Positions 63,241-64,000 of a stretch of 64,000 bases of DNA are shown here, piece after piece. This DNA is from Flavitalea plasmicola. Lineage in GTDB: Bacteria; Bacteroidota; Bacteroidia; Chitinophagales; Chitinophagaceae. Below the pieces are notes generated by a model that was given only the letters and a program-made list of their open reading frames with translations, searched no databases and was not told the DNA's origin. Each line of letters starts with the position of its first letter. Positions within the stretch are counted from its first letter, which is position 1. The DNA is taken from contig NZ_JAUOTO010000006.1 in NCBI RefSeq assembly GCF_030546645.1, forward strand, positions 766,621-830,620, written 5' to 3'. Position numbers and translations under genes: made by a program.

Positions 63241-64000
63241 CCTTAAACCAGGACCTGCTGAAAGCAGCTCGTCCAGAATCGAAGATTCCGACCAAGGCAA
63301 AGGGTAACCGAGTGAAACGAAGGTTACGATCGAGAAGGACCGTGTCGAAGCAGGTCCGACGAAGATCTGAGTGAAACGAAGGTTACGATCGAGAAGGACC
63401 GTGTGAAGTACCCGAGGATACGAAGGGTACGAATGTTCACGAGGGGAGCGAAGGGAACGAACGAGGAAAAGCGAGGAACGAAGCTTTTTCGAAGTTCTGG
63501 GCGTGACGAAGCAGCCCTGACGAAATTCTCCGACGAAGATCTGAGTGAAACGTAACCGAGCAAAGCGAAGGTTAGGGGCAAGGAGAAGCGAAGAATGCAG
63601 CTTCGACGAAGGCCGTACGATCGAGAAGGACCGTGTGAAGTACCCGAGGATACGAAGGGTACGAATGAGATATCCGAGGAAGGGTCCAATAGTGTTGGAA
63701 CCAACGAAGGCAACCGAGCGTAGGCGAAGGTTGCGACCAAGGTCTCAACGGTGTTGAGACAGTAGGCCTGGCGAAGCCCTCGTGACGAAGCAGCCCTGAC
63801 GAAGTTCTCCGACGAAGATCTGAGTGAAACGTAACCGAGCAAAGCGAAGGTTAGAGGCGTACCTGAGGGAAGCGAAAGGTACGAACAAGGAGGAACAAGG
63901 GACGACGTTCCGACGAAGTTCTGAGCGAAGAATGCAGCTTCGACGAAGGCCGTACGATCGAGAAGGACCGTGTGAAGTACCCGAGGATACGAAGGGTACG
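63241..64000. repeat. Mosaic of variable-stem, constant-loop palindromes with long direct repeats
   Basis: This is non-coding. Stem-loops share loops of the form GAG-(4 to 7 bases)-CGAA but differ in stem: GTAACC/GGTTAC (63304-63327), GTACCC/GGGTAC (63408-63430, 63640-63662, 63977-63999), TAACC/GGTTA (63553-63574, 63832-63853), GCAACC/GGTTGC (63710-63734), GTACCT/AGGTAC (63859-63882). Others have GAA or GGT loops: CTGCT/AGCAG (63255-63267), GAATC/GATTC (63276-63288), GTCTCAAC/GTTGAGAC (63742-63760). Direct repeats: 63502-63575 and 63781-63854 (74 bases, one mismatch), and 63587-63663 and 63924-64000 (77 bases, identical, cut by the window end). By hand count CGAA occurs about 32 times and TTCG about 3 times. 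Confidence 0.85.

Noticed and set aside
63324..63842. 172-codon minus-strand frame through the palindrome mosaic
   Set aside because: Its repeated SLRSSSENFVRAASSR-like segments are just translations of the direct repeats; there is no protein domain and no start context.
63241..64000. Possible CRISPR array
   Set aside because: Units vary in stem and spacing, there is no constant repeat with unique spacers of equal length, and no cas gene is nearby.

Overview
The window is a stretch of chromosome from a Bacteroidota, most likely a Chitinophagales/Chitinophagaceae-type bacterium. The evidence is a 1295-residue subtilase ending in a type IX secretion sorting domain, candidate Bacteroidota promoters (TTG or TTTG, about 20 bases, then TAnnTTTG) at several genes, YfhO, DUF4870 and DUF1361 proteins, TonB-free outer-membrane barrel proteins, and no Shine-Dalgarno-like start sites. 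Most of the window is GC-balanced to GC-rich. About the first 5 kb is clearly AT-richer. No tRNA, rRNA, CRISPR array or transposase was seen.

Layout. 1-6.1 kb: a minus-strand operon of a family 2 glycosyltransferase, a polytopic GT-C-like protein, an FAD oxidoreductase fused to a second copy of that GT-C-like domain, and, cut by the left edge, the N-terminus of a class III/IV lanthionine-synthetase (LanKC)-like protein. 6.4-8.5 kb: two overlapping AraC regulators. 8.5-8.9 kb: gene-free DNA with strong hairpins and a plus-strand terminator. 8.9-12.7 kb: glpK-glpD-glpF for glycerol use. 12.9-13.8 kb: a MarR-GNAT fusion behind a perfect palindrome. 13.8-17.4 kb: an AsmA-like protein, YihY and an SMP-30 lipoprotein. 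17.6-23.1 kb: an envelope cluster with a winged-helix regulator, small membrane proteins, a B12-binding radical SAM enzyme, an undecaprenol/diacylglycerol kinase, DUF1361 and CreD. Two identical operator-like palindromes lie just upstream of two of its genes.

23.2-32.0 kb is filled by one 2914-residue cyclic beta-1,2-glucan synthase (NdvB/ChvB type), preceded by a CsbD-like stress gene. 32.5-42.2 kb holds two metallo-beta-lactamase-fold hydrolases, an orphan FtsX/MacB-type permease, a large WD40-like plus beta-barrel protein whose peptidase-like domain has lost its zinc site, and a Wzx-type flippase. 42.3-46.4 kb has a histidine kinase/response regulator pair with two envelope proteins. 46.8-52.9 kb is housekeeping: ArfB, YfhO, Dtd, MazG-like and glycyl-tRNA synthetase. 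52.9-62.7 kb has a ferredoxin-NADP reductase, the secreted subtilase, Mfd, DUF4870 and GNAT. acpP follows at 62.9 kb.

The last 760 bases, after acpP, are a mosaic of short palindromes with variable stems and nearly constant loops (GAG...CGAA), arranged in long direct repeats. This and the LanKC-containing glycosylation operon at the other end are the two most unusual parts. Much of what lies between concerns the cell envelope: glycosylation, osmoregulated glucan, polysaccharide export, isoprenoid-lipid recycling and envelope stress.
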